64,000 nucleotides of DNA from Lathyrus oleraceus (GCF_024323335.1 NC_066582.1:88284944-88348943); one strand, 5' to 3'. Positions 47,865-58,935 are shown, counted from the first letter of the stretch. Made by a program: numbers and translations. The notes: a model not told the origin generated them from the letters alone.

Positions 47865-48586
47865 AATAGACCCGCTGGACAGTAAAAAGAATAGTCCAGG
47901 CAAAAATGGGCATCCCGACGAACCAAGAAAATGAAAAGGTTCGGGCAAAAATTAGGGACAAAAATAAAAAAAGATTGTACACCCGGTAAGTTGAAAACCT
48001 GAAAAGGCAACTTAGGCAAAAATGGGTATCCCGGTGGATTGAAAACCCGAAAAGGGCGATCCAGGCAAAAGTTAGGGATTAAGCGAATGACTGCGTTCTG
48101 AGTAGTTCTAAATCTCATCTCGTGCCAATGACTAGAAATTTTTGAAGGATAGGAAACAGTCCAATCACTCTTTCAGAAGGCTGATTATCTGGAGGATCTT
48201 GAAGACGAGCAAGTCATAGCAGAATTGGAACCCAATAGAAATCCATTTCACATTGCCATTAGATTAATTTCTGTTTTTATCTATTGTGCGATTACCTCTT
48301 TCCAGGGATTGCTTCCTAATGTAAATGCCTATTCAGAGGCCATTCAATCAATAAAATCATGTTATTCAGTATATCTTTGTTTTCATTTTCATTTTACTGT
48401 TTTGTTTGCAAAAATGACGTTCGAATTTTTGATAAACATTGCATCATGACACATAAGGGCTTTACAGGTACAGGCTTAATAAACATTTAAAATTGCTGTA
48501 AATTTTAAGTGCTTTGGATCGTCTATTCAGAACAGATACCCTCGGGGCATTTCCTTAAAATCTCCTGCAGATGATCGTGAATATCT

Positions 48587-48604
48587 TCCCCAGTGAAGTC
48601 GCCA
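48587..48604 (+). other. tRNA-3'-end-like 18-mer in E3 3' UTR
   Basis: TCCCCAGTGAAGTCGCCA matches the reverse complement of the PBS (TCCCCAGCAGAGTCGCCA) at 15 of 18 positions, including the final GTCGCCA. Confidence 0.6.
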
Positions 48605-48717
48605 ACAGACGAATTCAGTGTCTTGACCCTGCAGAGCTGATCAGAGTGTTGGATTCTTCAATCCCCAGCAGTTTCTCACCACCATACTTCCCCAAGCGGT
48701 TGTTTCAAGACATACAC

Positions 48718-48805
48718 TCCCCATTAGAGTTGACAGTGTCAGACTATATATCCCCAGCGGAGTTGACAGTGCCAGACTGTATCTTCCCAGCAGAAGTGGC
48801 TGCTC
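48718..48805. repeat. 33-bp tandem repeat of CCCC..GAGTTGACAGTG units
   Basis: Units start at 48718, 48751 and 48784, each beginning TCCCCA(TT/GC)(A/G)GAGTTGACA or a decayed form. The 48751 copy matches the PBS complement at 15 of 18 positions. Confidence 0.8.
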
Positions 48806-49441
48806 CTTAGAGTTCGATGCCAGATCGATAATCCCAATGCCAGATCCATGGTTTCTTTCCTTGAAGCAGAACCTCGGTACTGTATCAGTGTTTGCTCCCC
48901 CTGCTGAGTCATCTCTCGCAAATCGTGGTTGCCAGAACCATTATAGCTTTCCTCAGCAGCAGACTTCCAATGCCATTCTTTCCCCGATCAGAGTCTCGGT
49001 ATGGCCAGAACACCGCATGGCTAGTCATCTCCCCACAGAGTTCTTTGCGCTGTGCATCTCCAACAGCCTTGCCAGGGTCCAGAAGATGGTGATCATTTCT
49101 CCAGCAGATCCCTTGCCTCAGCTTGGCATTCTACCCAGCATTTCGCATCCCTGCATGTAGAATCATATTGCATTGCATCCTTCCAAATCGCGTAGCATTT
49201 CCATTTTCATGGAGCATTACGCCATTGAAAAATTCAAACGTACGCATGTAAGCATAAAACATTCTCGGTATCCCAAGTGATAAGCTAGAAGTTGTTTCCA
49301 GTACTCAGACTGAAGATTGTTCATGACTTACCTTTGTTATCCCCAGCAAGTGTCATTGGCCCATGCGCCGCCTCTATCATCATTCTCTATCTCTGCCGAT
49401 ACTGACAGGCATGAATGTTCCGGTATCCAGACCGAAGTGGC

Positions 49442-50060
49442 ATTCAGGCCAATTTTGCGATATTCAGATCGAAGAAGTTTCCGACGATCAGGTCGATGCG
49501 ACTTGTGGCGTTCAGGCCAGTTTTCCGATATTCATATCGAAGTGGCATTCAGGCCAGTTTTCCGATATCCAGACCGAAGTGGCATTCAGGCCAGTTTTCC
49601 GGTATCCAGACCGAAGTGGCATTCAGGCCAATTTTCCGATATTCAGATCGAAGTGGCATTCAGGCCAATTTTCCGATATTCAGATCGAAGTGGCATTCAG
49701 GCCAATTTTCCGATATTCAGATCGAAGTGGCATTCAGGCCAAGTCTTTCCGATGTTCAGGTCGAAGAAGTTTCCGACGTTCAGGTCGATGCGACTTGTGG
49801 CATTCAGGCCAGTGTTCCGATGTTCAGATCGAAGAAGTTTCCGACGTTCAGGTCGATGCAACTTGTGGCATTCAGGCCAGTTTTCCGGTATTCAGATCGA
49901 AGTGGCATTCAGGCCAATTTTCCGATATTCAGATCGAAGTGGCATTCAGGCCAATTTTCCGATGTTCAGATCGAAGAAGTTTCCGACGTTCAGGTCGATG
50001 CGACTTGTGGCATTCAGGCCCATTTTCCGATGTTCAGATCGAAATCCTTTCCAGTATTCA
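49442..50060. repeat. Minisatellite in E3 3' UTR, 37-bp and 68-bp units
   Basis: Thirteen units anchored on (A/G)TTCAGGCC at 49442, 49510, 49547, 49584, 49621, 49658, 49695, 49732, 49802, 49870, 49907, 49944 and 50012. The spacings are 37 or 68 bp (one of 70). The long form carries a 31-bp insert including GAAGTTTCCGACGTTCAG. The internal motif CCGATATTCAGATCGAAGTG varies little. Hypervariable 3' UTR minisatellites are known in Ogre-like elements. Confidence 0.95.
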
Positions 50061-50326
50061 GACTGATGAGCGGCATTCAAGCCATGGTTATTTATGTGTT
50101 ACCATTTATTTTGGTATCCAGTTTAACATTCTTTTTCGATATTCAAACTGACTCTCACCGTACCAGACGAATTCTTCTTTCAAGACCACCTCTTTGCTGA
50201 TTCTGGCAGACATTGTTACTTCACTTCACTTCAGTGCAAATTTTTGGGCTTTTATTGTATTCAATCCCTTGTTCCCTCGAAAGTACGAAAGCAGCTGCCA
50301 TCTTCTTTCCGGGTCTCCAGTTGATT

Positions 50327-50339
50327 GAATAGGGGCAAC
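50327..50339 (+). other. E3 polypurine tract
   Basis: GAATAGGGGCAAC directly before the 3' LTR. Confidence 0.8.
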
Positions 50340-50374
50340 TGTAATACCCCAAAGTTTACCCTTCATTTTTCCCG

Positions 50375-50414
<40 letters not shown>

Positions 50415-51972
50415 GAAAAAATTAATTAATTAATTAATTAATTAATTAATTAATTAATTAATTAATTAAATAAAATAAATAAATAAAATATAACAAATTA
50501 TTTTGGACTTGGGTCTCCCTCATTTGAGCCCATTACCCACGAAAATCAGTCTATAAATACTGAAGTTTCAGTAGAGGAAAAGACACTTGGAGTTACACTG
50601 GGAGATTCACTGGAGAAAGAAGGAAGAGAAGCAAAACCCTGAGGAAAAGATAGTGAGAGAAAAGCCAACAGAGTTCAGAGCAACCTCCAAACCCTGAAAG
50701 GAACTCAACTTGTAAACCTCACGGGCGCAACTCAATCAAGCTCTCCAATCAGGTTTGCCCTATATCCATCATCTTTATGCCTTTTATTTGAATGCTCTAA
50801 ATGTATGAGGTATTATGGGTGAATTTGATACCTTTTTATGAGCCTTTTGTGAATTTTGATGGAATTATTCATGTGGTTACATTTTGATTTAGGGGCAACT
50901 CTGAGTTACCCTATATTTTGTTTATTCTAACCTGTCTTGTGTTTCCATGGCATTGTTTTCTCTTGATTTCATCCTACTACTCTAACCCTTTGTCGAGTTT
51001 TGTGAGGGCTCACATGGCTTTCGCAGAGACACTCGCGTGGTTTCCCACTTTATTTGTGGGATACCCCCTGGAGTTTTATTCTGATTATTCGTGTTGACTG
51101 ATTTCCTTTGACGGTCCAGCTGGAGACATTTCAGGGTTTCTTGCCCCTTTAACTGCTATAGCTTCGGATCTTTATCCGTGTGGTAATTTTTTTTCCCTTT
51201 CTCATACTTTATCGCTTTCTTAGCTGGAAGACCTCGATAGGAGGCAATGTTTGAGCCCCTTGGTGGCATTTTACTTTGAGATACATGTTTTGTGTTTTGT
51301 ATTCATATCCCTGCAGGTAACGCGGTTCCTTCGTCAAGGACTGCCTTTTTGCCCTCGAGCATCCCAAACCCTAAAACCCAAAGCAACACGTTTACTCCTT
51401 CTACTACAGGCGAGTAAGTCTCCAAAGGTCGAGCATCCGGTAGATTGCGTAGTAATGTTGTTCGTCCAAAACCCAATCCATAACCCCGTAGTTAGCCGAA
51501 TTACGGCTTGCTCTGATTCTCATTCCAGATGAGATACGTAGGCATAAGACGCGATGTCTTAGCGAGCACACATCCCCCCAACTCATAGGTCAGCCGAGCT
51601 ACGAAGACTCTGATTCTCATATTCAGATGAGATACGTATGCAGTGGATGCGACATCCGCGCGAGTCATTTCTCTTAACCTTTTTAGTAAATAAACACGTT
51701 AGGTAAACCCACACCCTTTAGACAAAAACTACAAAAGTGGATCCCGTAGAGTACTATGGATGCGTAGGGGTGCTAATACCTTCCCTTCGCATAACCGACT
51801 CCCGAACCCAAGATTTGGTTGCGAGACCTTGTCTTGTCCTTTCCTTTTTTCAGGTTTACTTCGAGCGTTTCCTTTCCCTCCTTTGGGATGAATAACGCAC
51901 GGTGGCGACTCTTCTGTCATTCTCTTTCGCCGGTTGTTTTTTTTCGCACACTGTATTTTTCAGGTTGCGACA
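50340..51972 (+). repeat. E3 3' LTR
   Basis: Starts TGTAATACCCC and ends GGTTGCGACA, followed by CTACC. It differs from the 5' LTR as noted there. TATA at 50552-50559, PBS-like 10-mer at 51903-51912. Confidence 0.95.
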
Positions 51973-51977
51973 CTACC

Positions 51978-52493
51978 CAGTAACCGGTAATAGATAATAT
52001 ATCTTTGGTATTCCTGTGTTGAAGTTCATTCTTCCCCAGTTGAGTTTGAGTGCGTATTTCCTCAACGAAATCTCCTTTTCCGGTTTGATTTGGATATTTC
52101 AGCTTTGTTCTGATCTACCCGTTTCCCCTGCAGATTTTCCTGGTTCCCCGGGCCAAGTCCTTCCATAGATTTATTTTTATGGATATCCCCTCGTGTCTCC
52201 AGCACTTTTCAAGTCGTAGCCTTGCCTATGCGCAACTTTTATCCCCTCATAGTATCTGTCTCCCCAGTGAGTTTTCCTTATGGAATGCATTATGCTCCTG
52301 TGGACTTTTAGAGTCTTCCGGATTCTTTTCCTTTGTAAAATATATTCCCCATAAAGATTATTTTAACATTCATATCATATGCATCATGAGGTCTCTTAAG
52401 GACCAAAATTTGTTTATATATGTTGTTATTTAATTCCATTCTACAGAGTTTATACGAAGATTTTAGCCTTCGCATCCTCAGTTAGAATGTCCT
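51978..52493 (+). other. H 3' UTR, part 2
   Basis: Resumes with CAGTAACCGGTAATAG, completing the motif cut by E3. It closely parallels the end of the E2 3' UTR (22910-23380), including CATATGCATCATGAGGTCTCTTA. CCCC..GAGT motifs lie at 52034 and 52262. Confidence 0.75.
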
Positions 52494-52507
52494 TAAATAG
52501 GGGCAGC
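52494..52507 (+). other. H polypurine tract
   Basis: AAATAGGGGCAGC directly before TGTAAGACCC. Confidence 0.78.
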
Positions 52508-52813
52508 TGTAAGACCCCAATTTTGACCCTAAGATCCCTCATGTAATCTCATCATTTGCATTGGATTTGGGATCACACCTTAGCATCCTTCTTACCCCTC
52601 ATTCATTGGGTTTGAATTGGGAGAGATCACCAAGCACATTTGATTATGTCATGCTTTATTTTTCATTATTTACTAACCAAAATACCAAAAATATGTCTAT
52701 GTATAACCTTGTTTCTTTTGTAGGTAGTGTGTGCATCCACCCATGCCTTGTCAAGCTCACAACTAGGGTTTGAGACCCTTAATACAAGGAGATAAATCAA
52801 GAGATGGTTCACA

Positions 52814-54129
52814 TGAAGGAGAATGGCGATCCAAAACGCAGCGGAATTTAAAATTTCTCCTTTAATGATCCTTACGAATGGGCATGATCAGTGATAGAAT
52901 CGTTACCTCTTGTGGCGATCACGAACGTTGAACGATGACAACGCCTATACTCAGTCCACACGAACGGATTCCTTCAATCTCAGTGCTAGCTGCTATGAAT
53001 GAAGGCTTTGAGTGAGAGAGAGAGAGAGAGAAACGAAATTGCAAGAGTGACAATGCTTATACCCAAGGGTTCTATTTATAGAACCACTTGTGTGGGCTGC
53101 AAGCTAAAAAGCCCATTTAAGTGTATATGGCCCATATCTTATAATATGCCAAAATCACTTTAGCTCGTGGTACCTTACCATATTTCGTATTCTACTTAAG
53201 TACACCGTACCTTACGATGTTCTATAATTCACTTAAGGGCACCGTACATTACGGTATTCCTTAATTACTCTATCTCTCATCAATCCGTCCTTTGTGTGTG
53301 ACCCTATAGGTTTTCGCGGCATTGGTAATTATATTAAATCACGTATTTAACATAATAAACAGTGAGCGGTATCTAGCAACACATCACTGCTACCCAAGAC
53401 ACGAAAATGTCATGTGATCTGACAAATCCTTCTGTGATAATAATAATGTGTATAATTACCCTTTTGCCCTTATGTCTATATTGAACACAAGGCATAGACC
53501 GTGTCATCCTTGTCCAGTTCAATATTGGGCCCATAGACATTTATCCTGTTACGCAGGATGGGCAAATTCCATCTAGGTCACTCATGTCCCTTAGCATGCT
53601 TCGTGGAGTACCCATCAACTGTCTTTATGGTTATCCAGTTATGGACAACGTTTGATCAGCAATAAAGCACTCGACTCTACATCTAGGGTCCATAGTGGTT
53701 TCAGGTCGAAGAGTGGTATACACCATTATCACCATGAGAATAACTTATGACACTTTGCATAACTTTCTATATAGTATTCTCATAGCGGGTCAATCCGGTA
53801 TAAATATTACTCTTAATATTCATACCTATGTTTGAGACTTGATAACTCTTTATCCATGATCCATGAGATGTGATCATCAATCTATAAATATAATAGTCTT
53901 CATGCTTTAATGTTATCCCACTTCACAATAAAGCTCGACTATGGATACTTTAAGAATAGTGTCCTTATGTTTAATGTGATCTCATGATTAAGTCATACTT
54001 GATACATTAAACGGACTAGCTATTCTAGGGACTTTATTAAACAAACATAATAAAGAAAAAGCCTTTTATTATTAATAAATAATTTGATACAAGTACCAAA
54101 AGTATTGGACTCTAGGGCTTACACCAACA
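52814..54129 (-). repeat. C 3' LTR
   Basis: On the minus strand it runs TGTTGGTGTAAGCCCTAGAG..CTCCTTCA. TATA box CTATAAATAG at 53073-53080 (minus), set in a palindrome GGTTCTATTTATAGAACC; a GA microsatellite at 53011-53031 lies in the transcribed part. Confidence 0.93.
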
Positions 54130-54141
54130 ATCTCCCACTAG
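54130..54141 (-). other. C polypurine tract
   Basis: Minus-strand GTGGGAGAT abuts the 3' LTR and lies a few bases after the RNase H stop at 54144. Confidence 0.7.
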
Positions 54142-54143
54142 CA

Positions 54144-56092
54144 CTAGAGCCAATCAAGCATACCCCTAATGCCCATAGATCTAGTATGGCCATCATGCTT
54201 CTGCTGCGCAAGAGGCTTTGTCAGTGGGTCAGCAATATTGTCAAGTGTAGGTACTCTACATATTTTCACATCTCCTCTATCTATTATCTCTCGAATGAGG
54301 TGATAACGCCTAAGTATGTGTTTGGATCGTTGGTGAGATCTAGGCTCCTTAGCTTGTGTGATAGCACCATTGTTATCACAATAGAGACCAATGGGATCCA
54401 CAATTCTAGGAACTATGTCAAGTTCACTAATGAACTTTTTGATCCAAACAGCTTCCTTTGCTGCACTTGAGGCAACAATATACTCGGCCTCGGTTGTAGA
54501 ATCAGCAACTGTATCTTGCTTTGAACTTTTCCGACTCACAGCGCCACTGTTTAAGCAAAACACATAACCAGATTGCGATCTAAAGTCATCCTTATCTGTC
54601 TGGAAGCTAGCATCGGTGTATCCAATTACAGCCAACTCTTCCTGACCTCCATATATCAAGAATGAGTCCTTAGTCCTTCTCAAATACTTCAGGATATTCT
54701 TGACAGCTACCCAATGGGCATCACCAGGATCAGATTGGTACCTACTCGTTGCACTTAAAGCATACGAGACATTTGGTCGAGTACATAACATGGCATACAT
54801 GATAGATCCTATTGCAAATGCATATGGAATCTTATTCATGCGATCCCTTTCTTCCTTAGTTGAAGGGGATTGTGTTTTTGATAGACACAAGCCATGTTGC
54901 ATATGTATGAATCCTTTCTTGAAATCATGCATGTTAAAGCGTCTCAGCACTTTATCTATGTACGTACTCTGACTTAGGCCAAGCAGTTTTGTGATTTATC
55001 TCTATAGATTCTGATTCCTAATATATAGGCTGCTTCACCTAGGTCCTTCATAGAAAAGCATTTCCCCAACCAAGACTTTACTTGTTGCAGGGTAGGGACA
55101 TCGTTTCCAATGAGTAATATGTCATCTACATATAATACCAGGAACACGATCATGCTCCCACTAACCTTCTTGTAGACACAAGGCTCATCTTCGTTTTTGA
55201 TGAATCCATATTGTTTTACTGTTTCATCAAAACGAAGATTCCAGCTTCTGGAAGCTTGCTTCAATCCATAGATTGACCTTTGTAACTTACATATCTTTTG
55301 GGCTTCTTCTGGTATGTCAAATCCTTCAGGTTGTGTCATGTACACATCCTCAAGAAGATTCCCATTAAGGAAAGCAGTTTTGACATCCATCTGCCTAATT
55401 TCATAATCATGATATGCAACGATAGCAAGTAAAATCCGAATAGATTTAAGCATCGCAACTGGTGAAAAGGTTTCATCATAGTCAACCCCATGAATTTGTT
55501 TATATCCTTTTGCAACCAGTCTTGCCTGATAGGTATGTACCTTACCATCCATGTCAGTCTTCTTTTTGAAGACCCACTTGCATCCTATAGGGTTAACTCC
55601 TACAGGAGGCACTACCAAGGTCCAAACTTGGTTTGTGTACATGGAATCCATCTCAGATTTCATGGCTTCTAACCACTTCTCAAACTCGGGACCAGTTATG
55701 GCCTCTTGGTAGGTCACATGCTCATCTTTATCCATGAGTAATACATCACCTTGATCTGTTATTAGATATCCATATCTCTCAGGTAGGTGACGTATCTTGC
55801 TTGACCTACGCTGGTCTTGTTCTACTTGAGCAGGTTGCTCTTCCACAACTACTTGTGTTTCCTGCTCTAATTCCTCCATAGGTGTATCGATGCTTTGTGA
55901 TTCTCGAATTTCTTCAAGCTCTACTTTCCTCCCACTGATTCCTTTGGAAATAAAATCCTTTTCTAGGAAAACTCCAGTTCGAGCGACAAACACTTTGCCC
56001 TCAGAAGGATTGTAGAAGTAATACCCTCTTGTTTCTTTAGGATACCCCACAAATAAGCATTTGTCAGATTTGGGCTCAAGCTTAGTTGAAAT
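54144..56092 (-). pseudogene. C reverse transcriptase and RNase H
   Basis: After the integrase tail (CLFVGYPKETRGYYFYNP, a typical copia linker), RT has CKWVFKKKTDMDG, ARLVAKGYKQ, DVKTAFLNG, GLKQASRSWN and LYVDDILLIGND. RNase H has YTDASFQ, SKQDTVADSTTEAEY and LYCDNNGA, and ends near WL at 54144. A frameshift near 54993, in an A run after YRDKS, separates the YVDD part from RNase H (KLLGLSQSTYIDKVLRRF in the new frame). RT would copy element RNA primed by tRNA-Met; this copy yields at best RT without RNase H. Confidence 0.92.
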
Positions 56093-56677
56093 TTATTGTT
56101 TCACATAAACTTCACAACCCCAAATCTTCATGTAAGACATATGTGGTTTCTTACCACTCCATATCTCATATGGTGTCTTCTCAACCTTTTTGGATGGAAC
56201 ACGGTTAAGTGTGTAAGCTGCTGTCAATAGTGCATGTCCCCAAAAGGAGTTTGGAAGATCGGCGTGACTCATCATGGATCAGACCATGTCTAACAGGGTT
56301 CGATTTCTTCTCTCAGATACACCATTCCATTGGGGTGTTCCAGGAGGAGTAAGTTGGGATAGGATCCCACACTCTTTCAGATGGTCGTCGAACTCTAGGC
56401 TTAGATACTCACCACCTCGATCTGATCGAAGAGTTTTAATATTCTTACCTAGTTGGTTTTGTACTTCATTCTTGAATTCCTTGAACTTTTCAAAGGACTC
56501 CGATTTGAGTTTTATTAGATACACATAATCATATCTACTGAAATCATCAGTGAATGTGATGAAGTACTGAAAACCTCCTCTAGCTGGTATGTTCAGTGGT
56601 CCACATACATCAGTATGTATGAGGGCCAAAATATCATCAGCTCTTTCACCTTTTCCTGTGAATGAAGAATTTGTCAT
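56093..56677 (-). pseudogene. C integrase, catalytic core without zinc finger
   Basis: Begins MTNSSFTGKGERADD, where a full copia element would first have the HHCC finger. The core has LIHTDVCGP, TFTDDFSRY and GVSERRNRTLLDM (D,D,E) and continues to YEIWSGKKPH and GCEVYV. TGA at 56281-56279 (DMV*SMMSHA, where Arg CGA is expected) and TAA at 56095-56093 interrupt the single frame. The ATG is internal and not a real start. Confidence 0.9.
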
Positions 56678-57497
56678 CTTCCAAGTACTTTGGGCAGTTT
56701 CTCTTCCAGTGTCCGGTCTTACCGCAATGGAAGCATGTGCCTGCCTTTGCTATGCCTCCACTAGGCTTCAAAGCAGCAACAGTGGGTCTGGGTTTGGCAA
56801 CTTCCTTGCCCTTCCCTTTATCACCCTACTTGGTGGGCCTTTTGTTCTGTCTCTTTCCATTTCTGATCATCATAATGGACTTCCTTTTTGTCTTCATATT
56901 CTGCTCAGCAGTTCTTAACATGCCTGGCAGTTCATGAAGCGATTTGTCCATGTCATTCATATTGAAATTTAGGACAAATTGACTGAATCTATCTGGCAAC
57001 GATTGCAAGATCAAATCAGTCGCAAGTTCCTTTCCGAGGGGAAAACCCAACCTTTCAAGGTTTTCCACATACCCAATCATCTTGAGCATATGGGGACCTA
57101 TAGGGGCTACCTCAGCTAACTTGCCTTGAAAAAGGTCTTTTGAAACTTCAAACCTTTCATGCCTTGCTTGCTCTTAATAGAGCATCTTCCGGTGTTCGAT
57201 CATATCGAACGCTATCATGTTCTCATGTTGCTTTTGCAACTCTGAGTTCATGGTATCCAGCATGAGACAAGCAATTTCATTGGCATCATCGACATGCTTC
57301 TTATAAGCATCTCTTTCTGCCTTAGGTGCAGAACTAGGAGGTTCCTCTTCAGGAACAGGTGTCTCCAAGACATACAACTTTCTATTATGTTTGAGGACAA
57401 TCCTCAGGTTTCGGTGCCAATCCAGAAAATTTGTCCCAGACAATTTTTCTTTGTCAAGGATTGATCGCAAGATGTTATTAGAGGTGTTTGTTGTCAT
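56670..57497 (-). pseudogene. gag: C gag with CCHC zinc knuckle
   Basis: Starts at ATG 57497 (MTTNTSNNILRSILDKEKLS, then GTNFLDWHRNLRIVLK), the usual N-terminus of copia Gag. TAA at 57176-57174 and TAG at 56828-56826 interrupt one continuous frame, with homologous protein (LKMIGYVENLERLG, LILQSLPDRFSQFVLNFN, then GDKGKGKEVAKPR) beyond each. CFHCGKTGHWKRNC at 56735-56694 is a canonical C-X2-C-X4-H-X4-C knuckle. Immediately after CPKYLEDD the sequence jumps to integrase in another frame, so the protease is deleted. Confidence 0.9.
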
Positions 57498-57820
57498 GGT
57501 AATCTACATGAGAATTAATGAAAATATAAGTATCATTAACATATTTAATTAGGCCTTTAATTAAATATGCTCCCACTATTTTACTCAAAACAAATGACCC
57601 TCATCATTTGATTCGGAAAATCCCGTTAGAAGATTTTCTAGTGGGTCGAGATCCATATTTCACTTTGTTCTAAGTCCGCGTAGGCGGATTACACAAAACT
57701 AGGTTATTTAGGTAGGAACTCCTTCCAATTGTATCTCATACAACTCTCGAAATTTTAGTTGGGTGAATAACTCCTTATTCCAATCCATCATATGGATCAT
57801 TCCCAACTCTTGCTTCTAAA

Positions 57821-58155
57821 CATATATAATATTATTATAATTAGTCAAGTCTGACCCATTGTCTTAGCAGTTGGATATTACAATTATCCCATCGCACCTT
57901 ACTAATGTAGAACATGCACCTCGCGTAGGCGAAACCTACATTATCCGATACTAGTCTTGATGAGTGCTAAAACTTGGAAAGCAAACATATATAATATTAT
58001 TATAATTTGTTTAGTTAAGTTTGACCCATTGTCTTAGCAGTTGGATATTACAATTATCCCATCGCACCTTACTAATATAGAACATGCACCTCGCGTAGGC
58101 GAAACCTACATTATCCGATACTAGTCTTGATGAGTGCTAAAACTTGGAAAGCATA
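57821..58155. repeat. 165-bp tandem duplication in C leader
   Basis: CATATATAATATTATTATAA starts both units (57821, 57986). Both include CCTCGCGTAGGCGAAACCTA and end TAAAACTTGGAAAGCA; the second has a small insertion near 58008. Confidence 0.92.
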
Positions 58156-58589
58156 AACTTAATATTTAATTTTGAGGGAATTGTAATTGTTATGATCTCA
58201 CCGGCTTATTTATCATATAAATCGTCTCTCACATGCATCAACATATATTCACATGCATCAACATACATATATAATGAAACAGTTATGGCCCCTAGCGCAA
58301 TTGTTCTCCCAAGCCAATGAGAGAGCCTAAGTTAACCTAATAACGATCTAAGCTTCTCCAAGCAAGATCTTCAAGGTTGTCCTCCTTTAGCACTGACTTC
58401 TTTGCTTTCTTCATAACATTACATTACATAAAGAAACTCGTTTTACATACGAGGGAGTGAGATGAGAAAAGAAGTTACATTGAGAGATTAAAAGAGAGGC
58501 ACGACACGCAGGTCGTATTTTAAAACCCAAAACAAAATAAAGGAAAACTAAGGCCATAACCGATCACCACAAGACAATAATAATAAATA

Positions 58590-58590
<1 letters not shown>

Positions 58591-58627
<37 letters not shown>
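58591..58627. repeat. (ATT)n microsatellite in C leader
   Basis: About twelve ATT units. Confidence 0.95.
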
Positions 58628-58629
<2 letters not shown>

Positions 58630-58714
58630 TTTAATTCTTTTAATTAATTAAAACCAAATTAAATTTCGACGACCGATCACACTACGCAGAGTTAGCCGAA
58701 TGGGTGTATTCTGT

Positions 58715-58935
58715 CTTGCGTTAACCGGTTAACCAAATGCGTTAACCAGTTAACACTGTTGAAAAACTGTTAGAAAATTGTATTCCGTCTTGCGTTAACT
58801 GGTTAACCAAATACGTTAACCGGTTAACATTATTTGAAAATCTGTTAGAAAGCAGTATTCCGTCTTGCGTTAACCAGTTAACCAAATGCCTTAACCGGTT
58901 AACACTGTTGAAAAACTGTTAGAAAGCACAACTCT
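58715..58935. repeat. Three ~75-bp repeats with TTAACCGGTTAA palindromes in C leader
   Basis: Units start CTTGCGTTAAC at 58715, 58789 and 58864. Each carries two GTTAAC(C/T)(G/A)GTTAAC-type palindromes about 23 bp apart and ends in CTGTTAGAAA. Confidence 0.9.

Larger units (their letters stand above)
47865..50326 (+). other. E3 3' UTR
   Basis: Contains AACCCGAAAAGGGCGATCCAGG units (47990-48065), a 33-bp tandem of tRNA-end-like motifs (48718-48805), more TCCCCAGC-type motifs up to 49345, and a 37/68-bp minisatellite (49442-50060). No gene is supported; open frames across the minisatellite are artefacts. Confidence 0.8.
40387..51972 (+). mobile_element. E3: young protease-less Ogre-related element, TSD CTACC
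   Basis: An 11.6-kb element flanked by CTACC (40382-40386 and 51973-51977). The two 1.6-kb LTRs differ by about nine substitutions plus repeat-length changes. It carries PBS, leader, a C-terminal gag piece, a pre-RT exon, intron, RT-RH-INT, a long 3' UTR with minisatellite, and PPT. ORF1, the gag N-terminus and the retropepsin core are absent. Leader, PBS, PPT, pol and U5 show it belongs with the Ogres, while its U3 is unrelated and much shorter. Confidence 0.93.

Noticed and set aside
49442..50060. CRISPR-like regular array
   Set aside because: Units are contiguous and lack unique spacers. Setting is a plant retrotransposon 3' UTR, with no cas genes.
49317..50200. Three overlapping ~250-codon open frames on one strand, resembling a repeat protein
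   Set aside because: The 37-bp unit has no stop in any frame and a length not divisible by three, so all three frames stay open. They translate the minisatellite, not a gene.
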